Source: Oasisia sp. SBJ-2009 | Taxonomy: Eukaryota > Annelida > Polychaeta > Sabellida > Siboglinidae | Assembly: GCA_964017155.1 (NCBI GenBank) | Contig: OZ024863.1 | Location: 37,732,038 to 37,796,037 of the forward strand | Reading direction: 5' to 3' | Length of the DNA stretch: 64,000 nt | Shown here: positions 36,791 to 49,119 of the stretch, piece by piece | Numbering within the stretch: position 1 is the first letter of the stretch | How the letters are laid out: every line of letters begins with the position of its first letter | The notes under the pieces: generated by a model | What the model was told of the DNA's origin: nothing | Seen by the model: the letters and a program-made list of their open reading frames with translations, nothing else | The model's database searches: none | Position numbers and translations under genes: made by a program

Positions 36791-38400
36791 CCGGTGGCCT
36801 CGTGCTGTCCCGTGGCAGTGGAGGTGGAAATATTGGGCATAATTTAGGCGTTCCATTTATTGATTGCAGATCACCGTGGGTTGACTGGCTGTGCGCCTAT
36901 ATAGCCCCGTGTAACCCGCTATGTGTGTCAGGACCCGTATAGATGATATCGTCACCTATATACAGTCGGTCGTTGGTCTGTAGCCTGGTTTCATATTCCT
37001 TGGTGTTCCTCTTGTGTTACCAGCAAGCATTGTTGTGATGGAAGTGAAATTTTCATGCACGTAATTATTGTTAATGAAATGTTACACGTGTTATTACTGA
37101 TATCATTGATATTGATACTTTGTGCCAGTGTTTGGTGTAAATAATGGTTCGCTTACTGCTGTGGACTGGATTTATATACTCTGTCGTGAGGCGTGGTTGG
37201 AGATAATGTGCAGCACTAAAGGTTTTTGCAAATTACTGAGACCTCCCCAAATTATTGAGACCTCCCCAAATTATTGAGACCTCCCCTTACAATACCACTG
37301 CTTTCCACATCACTGCAAACCTGATCATCTGTCTAAGCAGGGACAGTTTTATTGATCTCTGTCATATGGCTGCTTTTTTGCCTGGTGGTGCATTTTTGTA
37401 GAATTATCATCTCAGTTGGCGGTGAGTGGGTCATTACATGAGTATGACGGCACGACACGTGTAATTTGATAATGTGTTTACTTTGTGTTCAAGGCTAACG
37501 GTCATAATGTGAAAAAATCAAAATTGAGAGCACGCTTTGTGTAACAAAAATGAGCATCTGTAAACGATCAGATCATGTGATCGTGAAGGGTTGTGTACAC
37601 AGTACTACACACATAACGAGAGTGCAGTCATGAAAATGTGGTGCCAGTTTATTTTAATTAATGTGCTTATATTTGTTGTGTATGTGTGTGTATGTGTGTG
37701 TATTTTGATCGATGTTAATTTTTTGTATGTGTTGGTTTTTGTATAATTATTATATTGTGAATAATTTGTACGTTTTTTCTTGTAAACGTGTCCCTGATTC
37801 TATTATTAGACACAGGGTCTAAATGTCATTAATTTCCCTACATTTCATTCTGAGGAGATTTTATTCAATGATTATTATTATTATTTTATTATTGTGCATT
37901 CAGTTACAAAAAAACTTAGCAAAATGCAAAGAATAAAAGCTATGATTACCAGTAGGTTAAAATAAACTTGTCGAAGCGAACCCGTTTAAAATTACACAAA
38001 CCTGAATAGCCATCTGTGCTTCCCAGAACTGCCTGATGCAGTTTCTCCCCACTAAATATAACTCACTGAAGGTACACGTATGCTAGCTAAGCCTTCCCAA
38101 TTTAGCGAATATGGCCAGCTAGAGCTGTAGACTTCTTTTTCATCCTGTGCAAACCTTGCCCGGAAATATGGCTCGAGGATTTCACTTTCCGCCAGTGCAA
38201 TGACAGATCGACTGGAATGCCTCATGGATTCAGTGCTATTCCATCTGGACCGCAAAATATTAATGATAAGCCACAGTGAAGATAATGCCCAAAACAACAT
38301 GACCTAAAAATGCTGCCTGCCTGTTTTTGCACCTGCTGCAGTGTAGTGATATTGTTGTCATTGAAACATGATTTCCCGCAGCCAAGAACTGGGATAGGGT
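36791..38400. other. Non-coding DNA
   Basis: Contains three 20-bp tandem units (AAATTATTGAGACCTCCCC) at about 37229-37287. Nothing else recognised. Confidence 0.45.
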
Positions 38401-38403
38401 GGA

Positions 38404-38456
38404 GGGGAGGGAGGGAGAGGGAGAGTGGGAGGGTTGTAGTGAGAGAGGGAGAGGGG
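38404..38456. repeat. GGGAGA-rich purine tract
   Basis: Short degenerate GGGAGA repeat. Confidence 0.7.
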
Positions 38457-38639
38457 TATGGTGTTGCCTTTTGGAAAATGTCAGATATGTGTTTTGCATG
38501 TAAATAGAGTATTAATTAGTTTTATTTATTTATTTATTTTACTCATCGTCGTTAATTCTATATAGTATTTAATTAACAGTTTTAATATGAATAATTTAAC
38601 GTTTCTACATTTTTTATCTGAAAGTTAATTTTACAGTAG

Positions 38640-38762
38640 TATTTATTATTATTAATATTAGTTTTAACACATATAAATAAATAGCTTTATATTTTATTGT
38701 ACAGCGCTTTGAGCATATGTATTTGGATATTGCGCTTTATAAATAATAAATATTATTATTAA
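38640..38762 (+). repeat. CR1/L2-like retroposon 3' end, copy 1
   Basis: TTATTATTATTAATATTAG, then TATTGTACAGCGCTTTGAGC, then TTGGATATTGCGCTTTATAA followed by AATAATAAATATTATTATTA. Nearly the same series occurs at 63585-63706, so both are 3' ends of one retroposon family. The GTACAGCGCTTTGAGCA...GCGCTTTATAAATA pattern is common in CR1/L2-type elements and their SINEs. Confidence 0.7.
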
Positions 38763-38810
38763 ATATGAGATATAATTAGAGCTGGTGTTTTGAGCCTATC
38801 CCTTGGTATG

Positions 38811-38812
38811 AA

Positions 38813-38851
<39 letters not shown>

Positions 38852-38852
38852 T
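38811..38852. repeat. (TA)n tract
   Basis: Short TA dinucleotide run with one TATGTATA interruption. Confidence 0.9.
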
Positions 38853-40480
38853 CTATAACTGTGGTATGAAGAACACCTGTAAGCGTACATATGGGGCGGG
38901 GAAGTGGAACATGGATGTGGGTTTCTGTGTCAGTTCCAACTGGGAAGGAAGGTCAGACCCACACACAGTAGGGAGCATCCTCTGTGGGTCCCATTTTATT
39001 TTTATCCCGTTACTGAGCAGGCCAAATATACAGGTCGAGAGGAGCCACAGAACGGTGCCACCTTACAGCCGCACTGGACAAACATGTCCCCTCACGTATG
39101 TCCAGAACGCAGTCGTATCTCCCGTGTATACTTGTGGATGCTCTCAGTCAAAAAGAATTTTGCTGCTCCAAATGTGTCTGTGTAATGTTGTGTTAAGATG
39201 ATGAATGTTACTGTTAAATGTAGGATCATTTTCAAATGCTAAGTCACATTCCCATGTTACAGAGGACACTATTTCCATGACACACCTGCACCTGTTGCGT
39301 CTCCTGGTGTTGACAGATTTCAGTACACTTTGAGTGTTAGGGTGACGTCCATTTTTATTTTAAAGTTCAACATTTTTGAAATTATCCCCTCTATATGGTG
39401 ATGTCAGATCACCAGAGTTGACTGTAAAGTTTCACTTTCAAGTTGTCACTTGGTGGGATTCTCCCAGGTAATGCAGGAGAAATGCGGTTGATTTGTAACG
39501 GTTATGTCTTAGTAACTTTGTGTGGTGCATTAACAAGAAGCATAACTTTGTAAACTAGTAGGTTTAGATGGTTATTTGCCAGCATCCAAAATAGTACACA
39601 GACTAGTCATAAACAAGTTGGGAGAACAGGTTTGGGGCTTTCGAGAATGTGGGCCAAATTTCTGTCTGCAGTATTCCTGTTGTCATAGCAACGTACTTTA
39701 CCCTAGAGAAAAAAACTTGTTTTTAGACGTCAGAGTGTGCTAGCTGAAACCTGAAGGATTGGTTGACACAAACGTGCTGTGTTTTTACGTTGTGAATACA
39801 AAGACGTCTGTTGTCAGTAATGTCTTCTTACATTTGTGTCTCGTCCGTTTGTGGTCCCATTTAAAAACCAGTATTTGGTACATAGTAGTGCCGAGTTATG
39901 TAATGGTGTTTGTGTTAGAAGATTCAGAAGCTAATTTTCAATGCATCTTTAACCAAAAGACTGGTGAGCTTTATCTATGAAATACATTACCAGATTTTTA
40001 AGCACGCCATCAAAGAAGTATGCAGTTATTCAGTGTATGATCAGTATCAAACAGTCAACACTTGAGTTATCCCTTGAAATGATACATGCTTTAGCAGCAT
40101 TACATGTTATCTAGGTAGGTATGCATTTGTTACAATTATCAGATTGTATATAAATGACAATACATTGAGATATTGTGTTACGTAAGTGTTGCAGTTCGAC
40201 GTAATCTTAAAATGCCCCACCTAGTGTTCCACCCCACCCCTCTCCTCGCCCCGTGTGGTGATCATATGTGTCCCGTGGCACTGTCTGCATGAAATACACA
40301 CCTGTCTACACAGGTGTGTCATCTAACACGTCTTCTTTCCACCCGGAAATAAACACAGTTATTGTGACAACTATTGCAGACTTACCTGAGATGTGCGCCG
40401 TGTGAGTGTCTGTGAGGCGCCTCGTGTTGTGGTAGACCCACAGACGCTCAGATGGGAGCAGTTTGTGGCGCAGGTAGGCA
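38853..40480. other. Non-coding DNA
   Basis: No element or exon recognised. Confidence 0.4.
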
Positions 40481-40550
40481 GCTGCCGAGGATGTAGGGAG
40501 TTGGGAGTAAGGAGCAGGGAGCAGGGAGTAGGGAGTAGGGAGGAGGCAGC
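40481..40550. repeat. GGGAGYA heptamer repeat
   Basis: Units GGGAGTA, GGGAGCA and AGGAGCA, about nine copies, followed from 40680 by TG-rich degenerate sequence. The 167-codon frame across it (40393-40896) is largely translated repeat. Confidence 0.8.
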
Positions 40551-40559
40551 GTCTGGGCG

Positions 40560-43437
40560 GTGTTCTAGGGTTGTCGAGGGAATGCAGGAATGGGTATTTG
40601 GGTTGGCGGCGTGCATGCCTGGGAAAACTGGGTTTACGGAGGACATGTATGGGTCGCTTGGTGGTATGTGTTTCTGTGTTGTGAGTGTGTGTGTGTCTGT
40701 TGCTGTGTGTATGTGTGCATGTGTATGTGCATGCTTTGTGTACGTTTGCTTGTTTGCAAGTGCGTTTGTATACATGTGTGTACGTGCTTATGAAGGCTTT
40801 GTGTTCTACACTTGCATATACACATACGTTTGCCCTCTTATGTCTGGAGGTATGTGCATGTCAGCCTATGTGCTACGTAGAACGTTGCATGTGTAATGCA
40901 TGTCGATCAATTTATATGAATGCCAGTGTTCATAATAATAAACATTATTTATTCACGGTAACCTTATAAAATGTACATTTTATCTCCCTAAGGGTCGTGA
41001 TTGCAAACGCAAATGCCTTGAACTAGTAACGTTTCGGCGCTCATCCACACTACATATAATTACGCCTGCTTCGTGCTCAAATCTTCCGCTTCTCTCCATC
41101 ACTTGGCTGCACTGATCGGTAGGGATGACACGACCTTTCCCCCACTGACCCATGGACACTGGTCAATTGACCTCCGACCTTTACCCAACTCTTACCTCCA
41201 ACGCACTGACGTAATGCTTGCACTCAAACACGGCAGAGTGGCGAGGAGTTGGGCTTCTCTGATGACATTAAAAGGTGACGTGATCTACTAAAACACGGCT
41301 CCTGGAAATGCCAGAGTAGCATGTTGCGCACTTACATGCATATGTAAGTGCCTGTTTTATTGCGTATCTGCATCATCCCTCGCTGCTGTACCAATTTCTG
41401 CAGTAGACCATGTCATCAGGAACTTGTCAGTGTCAGTCTGAGCGTGGCGGATTAAACCGTCCCGAAACAAACATCGACTAGTTCAGCAACTGATCGCGGA
41501 TCAAATGATGGAAAAATCATTGTTATGGCAGCAATTTCGATTTCATCATAACAGCATGTGTTGCATGTCACTGACATGCTTTAGATGTGTCGTTGATTGC
41601 TATGACATGTTTGGGAAAACTTCCTGTGAACAAACATTCACTATAAAGATGCCGTCCTTTTCTACATTATGGTTCCTTTGTGTCTAACCAGCCTGAATAT
41701 TATCAGCTCTTCCACCATAATTAATTTTAAGTCTTTGTCCTGGATAACATCTGTAGGTGTCAAATATACCAGTTTCTCTGTTCAAACTTACTTCTTTCAC
41801 TGTATAAAACAATAAAATCTGACTGTCAAAATGTCCTGTTGTCCGTGACATGAACAGTGTAAATAGCGACCTGTCCCCACACTGTCAGGGCAGGTTGTAA
41901 TTTAGGGAGTGTCTTGTTCACTGGGTGGCAGCACTGCATGAGTCAGGACACATGACACAGCAATGACTGTGGTTGACAGGTTGACAGACAGTGTAGCCAC
42001 TTCTAGTGGAGCTTGACACTTTGGCAGTGTATTCACATGCAACCAGGTACTTCCGTGTGTGATCACAGCTTTGTCAGCTCGGCCAATGAATGACACAGTT
42101 GAGGTTGTACATCACCTGCGGAGAAATGTGCCTGTTTATTTAAAGTTATTGCATAATTTTTAAAAGAGTTTTTGAAGATAAAAATTATATGTTGCATGAA
42201 TGTAATAGGTTTTTATTTGTTAACATAGAAAGTTGGCATAATTGTAGTACGGGGGGTGGCAGTAAGTTCCAGCACTTTACACCATAAACATTGTAATTTT
42301 ATGAATATATTTATATGGATACATTATTGTACGCATTATAATGTACATTCCAGTAGTCCTTTTAAACAGTGGTGTTGTTTTTCACCCATTCTTTCACGAC
42401 TGGTCCTGACAGGCTGACATTAGTTTCCAAACTTTGGTATAACATATATCTTAGTCATTGCACTTTTCCTGCAGTGATGATTCTACATGAAAATGATGTA
42501 AAATGTCCAGTTGTTGTTGTTGTGAGACGGTCCCCCCTGACTCACTGCCAGGCGGCTGAGGCTGCTGGTGATATCAGGCTATAGCATGTGAACTGTTACA
42601 AATGGGAGCAAAGTCTGGCCAGGCAACATGCTTCATGTCAGAGGCCAGTCTGGAACACATACGCTTTTGTAGCTAGAACACACAGGCTCAGCCAGCCAGC
42701 CATGTGATCTTTGGATTATTATCAAGTCTACAGTTATGCTTGATTAGAATTTCTGTAATGTTGGCAACAATATAAAAACGTATAAAAATTCCTTTAAAAA
42801 AATTGTGCGTACTGTGGCTTTGATAATGTTTTGGAGCGTGTAGTTCATCTGCTGCTGGATTATATCAACATGGAAACAAAGTCACAAAAAGTCACGGAAA
42901 TAGAGTCACAGTTTTGGCAATGAAAATTTGTCACAAGAAATGAAGTCACAATAATACACAAAGATTTAATACAAACGTCTTGCACATTTTTTAGTAATAA
43001 TTAAAAACAAGTAAGTTTGATTAATATTCCAGAGAAATGCTACAATATTCTTGCATATTTTCACTGATCTTTTTATAGAATTGATTAATGATTAAACAAA
43101 TATTCTGATGACAATTCTGGCTGTCTTGATATTTCCAGTGACATTTCAGTACAAGTGACATTTATACGTGACTTTTTTTTTAATAAAAATGTACATTGAA
43201 TGTTACTGTGTGATCATTAAAGGGTAACACACGGCAACTGATTTGTGAATTAATGCACCTAAAAGAATTATTACAAACTAACCACTTGCAGCTATAATCA
43301 CATTGTGATTAAATAGAAGTAGAAAAAACTTTATTTCCCGATGGTAACCAAGTCACATGGACCATGATATTGTTGCTTTTCAACGGGCCATCATCACCTA
43401 ACACCATCTTACACACAAGCACACAATAAAGCTTTAG

Positions 43438-43440
<3 letters not shown>
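40560..43440. other. Non-coding DNA
   Basis: No element or exon recognised. Confidence 0.4.

Positions 43441-43502
<62 letters not shown>
43441..43502. repeat. (TA)n array with AT-rich flank
   Basis: About 60 bp of TA followed by roughly 220 bp of AT-only-like low-complexity DNA (to about 43720). Confidence 0.95.
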
Positions 43503-43506
<4 letters not shown>

Positions 43507-43720
43507 CTTCACAACAAGACTAATAAAATAATAATAAATAAATATATAAGAAATTTGTAATTAAATTGTATTTATAAAAATACATATAATTATAAAATAA
43601 TTGTAATCTATATAAGTTATTTTAATACATTACATTAATGAAAATAGTATTTAAAATATAGTAAATTAACAAATTGTATTAATAAAATAAATAGTATATA
43701 AAATTAATTTAAAACAGTTT

Positions 43721-46062
43721 ACCATTTCAGTTGTTTAACAAACTTAGTTAACTCAGAATGTGTCTCAGCATGGCATGTTAGGGTCAGAAACAGACATCTT
43801 GCCCCTGTGGTGAATTGACCTGTGAGTGACTAGCTGTGATGTCTTATTCGCAGTTCTTGCGGATGTTACATGTTTTTCTTGACCACCCACACAGGAATAG
43901 AGACAGTGTGTTGGGTGAGTCAGAAGGGTGTGCAAGGGTGGGAAGGGAAGTTCTCCCACTCCGTCCGGTCGGCTCCTTCTTCCCATCGGTGTCTCTTCCC
44001 ATCTCTCTTCCCATCGGTGTCTGACTTAGCCTCTTTGAGAAATGTATGTCTTATCATGGCACACTCTATTGTTTTGCTTGTATGGCTGCGTTCGTTCGGG
44101 GATACATGTTTGTGTACGCAGACAGACAAACAAACAGACGGACAGACAGACATGCACAGTGACATAGCCTTACTATGTCTGTCAGGAGTAGCCTGCGTAT
44201 TGGCCCAGACAGGCCGTGTTTGTGTCACAGTTAAACAATCTTACAATCTACGAGTGTTTGAAACCACTGTATTGTGGCTATTCGGTCGTGTGTAATGAAT
44301 ATTCATGACTAGTCAGTACACAAGATAATCTGCCTGTTGAATTGTTCAAGATTGTTTTATTTTAGTATCATGATAAGTTGTAATGAACTTTTCACATTTC
44401 AATGTTGGGTTAATTGTGTCAGGCAGTGTTCTGCAATTTGTTCTTACAGTTCCTCCTTGGCTTAGTAGCCATCTTGGATTAAAAATTGTATCTTGAATGT
44501 ACTGCAACTGACTACATTAGTATGCTAATTATCTTAAAATAAAATATACATGTCTGAAATGCATGATAGGAGGATAGATGTGCTTGCAGAAACTGCGATT
44601 TCTACTTCAAAACGTGGACTAAATAGCGTAGTGACACAGGATACAGGAGTGAGTAATTAGGTCAGTGGGGAGACATCAGTCACTGAGCCACAAAAATGCC
44701 TGGCTATGATCTCATAATGATCCCTGTTACAGAAGCACAGGCTGGGGCAGCTTATTGCATGGAATCCATATCTAATTGGTCAATTATATCCCCATGGATA
44801 ATGCAGGACTAGTCTGTGTGTACACAACGCCATTATCCGCTGGTGTGTCTAACATTGTGGATATTGGTGTTATAATGTGTGAGGGTTGGAACAATACACT
44901 AGCCTCTAGATATGGTGCGTGTCACGATAGTTCGATAGGAATGGTGATACTTTCTAAACTAACATAGAAATTAGCTGTTGTGGGTAGAATGAACTTTTCC
45001 CCAGATCCTGGCTATATACATATGCACTTCTGGCAAAAAAAGATATTTTGTAAAATGCCAGCTTTAAAATTGTACTCTGTAGTGCATTTTCAAGTGATGC
45101 TAGGGGAAATGAATTGTAAAAAATTAATGTTAATACAGAACTGTTTTTTGTTACAAAATTGTAAATTATAAAATGAATAATCAAGGTTTATGATGCAATT
45201 ACACATAATATTTAAAAAAATTACGATTTCATTTATTCATCTAAGAAAATGTAAAGGATCAATTTTAAAATGTTCCTAAAATATGAAATCTTCTAACTAA
45301 TACAGGAGTTATCATGTTTGTTTTGCCACAGTTTACAGCGTATGCTGGACCAAACAGACTTAAAAGAAACCTTTGATGTGATCCCTGGGACATCCCACAG
45401 AAAGGGGTAGGGAGGCATGTCTCCTAGTGGGAGAGGGCACCCCTGCCCTAGGGAATAAGCCAGCCAGTGAGCACAGGGAAGCATTGAGCATTCCTGGCAT
45501 AGTTCCTTATCCAGTCTGTGGGCTGGGGTGAGGTCTGGTGACAGTCACCCTTCCCTCTCTTCCACACCCCTCTTTCTTCCCTAGGTTCTAGGTCATAACC
45601 CCACTATGTGTGGGTGTTGTACTGGAATGACCTTGGAATGCTCCCTAAGCAAATCGGTGCCTTTCAGAATGATTTAAGGGTGACCAGTTGGATGCCTGCC
45701 GTTTGGGGGTACATTTTGAATAATTTTGGTGCGTTCATTTTGGTGGCATTTGGGCCATGGTTTTGTACAGAGTTTGGGAGGGGCGGGGGTGACAGTTCTT
45801 TAACGGTTCATCAGGTATATCTAATGCTATACCAGGGCTTAATCTTCTGTGACATGTGAAATAACCATCATATATGTGTTCCTACTGGGTATCCATGGGG
45901 GGACAGTTATACAAATTAATAGAAGTGTATATTATTATATAGAGTGTATATCTAATTTATCTAATTTGTTGATTATGGATAAGTAGATATTGAAAGTTAG
46001 TTTTCCTTGTGACAAGTTAATTACTCTATAGACAAATGAATGTTTTGCTGTTGGACAAATAT

Positions 46063-46070
<8 letters not shown>
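43721..46070. other. Non-coding DNA
   Basis: No exon recognised. A short GACA/CAAA tetramer run lies near 44120-44152. Confidence 0.4.
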
Positions 46071-46137
<67 letters not shown>

Positions 46138-46206
46138 TGTAAATATATATATATGTAAATATATATATAATTATATATATAATTATATATATGTATATAC
46201 ATATAC

Positions 46207-46302
<96 letters not shown>
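46071..46302. repeat. (TA)n array, compound
   Basis: About 230 bp of TA with TATGTAAATATA and ACATATACATA interruptions, partly palindromic. Confidence 0.95.
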
Positions 46303-46304
<2 letters not shown>

Positions 46305-49030
46305 AGGTATTTAAGAGCAATTGTATTACTGGATAAACTCCATAATGTTATAGTATAGTAAGTGTTTGATTGATACTATGGTATGTGGAAAAGTAAAAAG
46401 GCATATCACATTTAGCTAATTAAAAAACCATAAGCTAATTATAATTTTCTTTAGTCAGTTTGTAAAGACAAAACAGCAGAGAATTTGCTTTCAGCAGTTA
46501 GCTGTTTCGAAATGATAGTTGTCAGGTTTGTTTTCTGGGGAAGTCTGCCTTTTCGTTATGTGCTGAAGAGATTGTACTTTTGCAATGTTTGAAGTCACTG
46601 ATAATCAAAACACCTAAAGTGATTGTGGCTTCTAATTAAGGCAACCTTTGGTACTGTTAAGTAGTTAATAAGTGGCACCTGTCCAAGTGGAGACACTGTA
46701 ATGAGTGACAGCTGTCTATGACCAGATGATAGCTGTTGTCTTGTGCATGTAACCAGTGACTGCTAGGGCCATTTCATGTAGGCTGTGTGGGTGGGTGCAG
46801 CTTGTAGCTAGGGGGTAGGGCACACAGGAAGTACCTGCAAATGTTCCAGTGTTTCTTCACCTAAGATGACTGCAGGCACTTGCTTCAGAATGTCAAGAGT
46901 TTCCGAACGGAAAAAATCGGAAATTCTGGTTTTACCTTTCACCTACAGATGTAGCTTTACAATCTCCATCTCGTATGCCAGAGGTTGGTTGGCAAGATGT
47001 GGCCAATTATAGCAAAAGAACGACTTCCTTAATGTGTTCGATGCAAGCACTCTGTACACAGGGAAACCTTTGGCGGCTTGTTGTATCTGGCTCTGCTTAG
47101 GCTCGCATCTGGATTAGCTTTCCTTCCTAATTAGCAGCATTCTCTTGAAGTTCCTTCCATATAAGGAAGTTGTTCCCTTTGGGGGTGATAGGGTGGATAG
47201 CCTTTGCCCATAAATAGGCAGATGTGAGGGAAATAGTGAGGTTTTGTTGTGAAGGATCAGTGGCAGATGGATGACTTTCTTAGATCTACATTGAAGTAGT
47301 TGGAAGTCTAACAAGAATATGTTACAACTTGCCCTTTGGACTGTTCTAGAGGAGCCAGACCAACCCACCCCCTACCCTCCTGGCAGCTGTCACCCCCCAT
47401 CCCATTCAAACTGGGAGCCAGTCCCAACCTGCTTGTCCCCTCCCCCTTTCCCACCCTGCTCCCTTTCCCTTACAAGTAGTCCCTTGTAGGCAGGTCAGAG
47501 GACAGCATCGGAAAGATACACGCTGCTTTGAAAACTAAACCCTAAAAACTGCCAAGTTGATAAATCTGTCTTTGATTTAATTTAATTGTCGGGAGTTTTG
47601 TCTGCAGTTTTTGTGTACCTCGAGATACTAAGTGAATGATGTCTCCATGTGCCAACTAGACATACTCCAAACATGACAGAAAGAGCATAATCTAACATTA
47701 CTTTTTAATGTCAATGATTGTTTTGAATATTGCTTCATAATTGTAACAATGTTGACCAAATGTTGTAAACTCATAGGATATATGCCACATAAGATAAGAT
47801 TGGCAAGTCCATCAGCAGCCATATTAGATCTACAGCCATCGATAATTATCATACCCTGGTTGAAATATTAATAGAGCAAAAGACACTTCAATATAGTGCA
47901 AATAATCTCAAACAAATGTATACAATGTAGCAACTTCATAAGGACACTCAAGTACAAAGCAAATAGTCTAGTAGAAATATATGATAAACTAAGTGTGTGT
48001 GATGATTCCTTGTACAGTTGTAAAGTGCACTGCTGTTGCTGCTAGAGGAAGTTGTCTCAGCGGGTGGGTGCAAATGATGGAACAGCCCAGTTTGAATGAT
48101 CCAACATGGCTGCCCTCCATGCTGTCAGCTGTCCCATCAGTCAGTGGGGCAGCTGTTTTACTGGTCACATAATTTATATGTACCCACTGACCCTATCATA
48201 AGTTAACTGAATGTCCACTTTCACCTTCTTGTGCAATTATGTAGTCCAAACTTTTACACAAAGTTACAAAATGCTGTTTCTGTATGCACAAAGTATGATT
48301 GTTTGCACATGTGGGAAAAGCTTATCTTATCTCATGTCATTTTGGAGAGTAGAATGAAAGCTGTACTTGCAGTTACAAACTGTGTACATATTTCAGGGGG
48401 GTGGAGGTGGGGGTCAATTGTTGCCTGGATTTACATACAAACCACTATTCGAAACAATGTCTGAATTAATCGTAGAGAGAGTACCTTCTAGCCATAACAT
48501 GTCACTTTCCTTCATTGTACTATGCAAGAATGTACAGTACACGTGATATATAGGTCCGAATTACTGAAGGATGCACCTATGAATTCTCTACTGGAATAGA
48601 TACTTGCATTGCATGCATATAACAAGAAACTGTTATCATTTTCATAAGTTTTAATGTGAATCAACGTCATTGAGTGTACACAACTACCACATCTACGTAT
48701 TTCATTCCTACAAAAGTGACACTATGCTAATAATACTTACCATATTCAACATTGTTAATATTTTATGTTTTACTCGATGATGTATGATTGATAATAATAT
48801 ATTGCATTTCATACAAACTTAGCTTGGAAGACATTCTGAACAGATACATATTTCGCTTAGTGAAATCCTCAAAAATGTCACTGACTCACTTAACTTGATG
48901 TAGTGGGACATCCTTGGAGTGTAACTCCATACCAAATTACTGAATTTAATTGAGGAAACTTTAGCAAAGTTTGAGTGTACATTATACATTCAGTTACCTG
49001 GTTCCCTTGTCTCACTTTGCAAGGTTCTTG
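46303..49030. other. Non-coding DNA
   Basis: No exon, mobile element or RNA gene recognised. Confidence 0.4.
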
Positions 49031-49101
49031 TGGAAGCACATGGCCGGCCGGCATCCATCTTGTAGGGTAGAAGCCGGCGTGCTACCGGTGCCTTTGAGCG
49101 A

Positions 49102-49114
49102 TGACCTTTGACCT
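49102..49114 (-). promoter_or_regulatory. Perfect DR1 nuclear-receptor half-site pair
   Basis: TGACCTTTGACCT is, on the minus strand, AGGTCAAAGGTCA: two AGGTCA half-sites separated by one base. DR1 elements are bound by HNF4-, RXR- and COUP-type receptors. It lies in a GC-richer patch. A 13-bp match can occur by chance in 64 kb only rarely, but function is not shown. Confidence 0.4.
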
Positions 49115-49119
49115 TCAGT

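Noticed and set aside
40393..40896. 167-codon gene
   Set aside because: Mostly translated GGGAGYA and TG-rich repeats.
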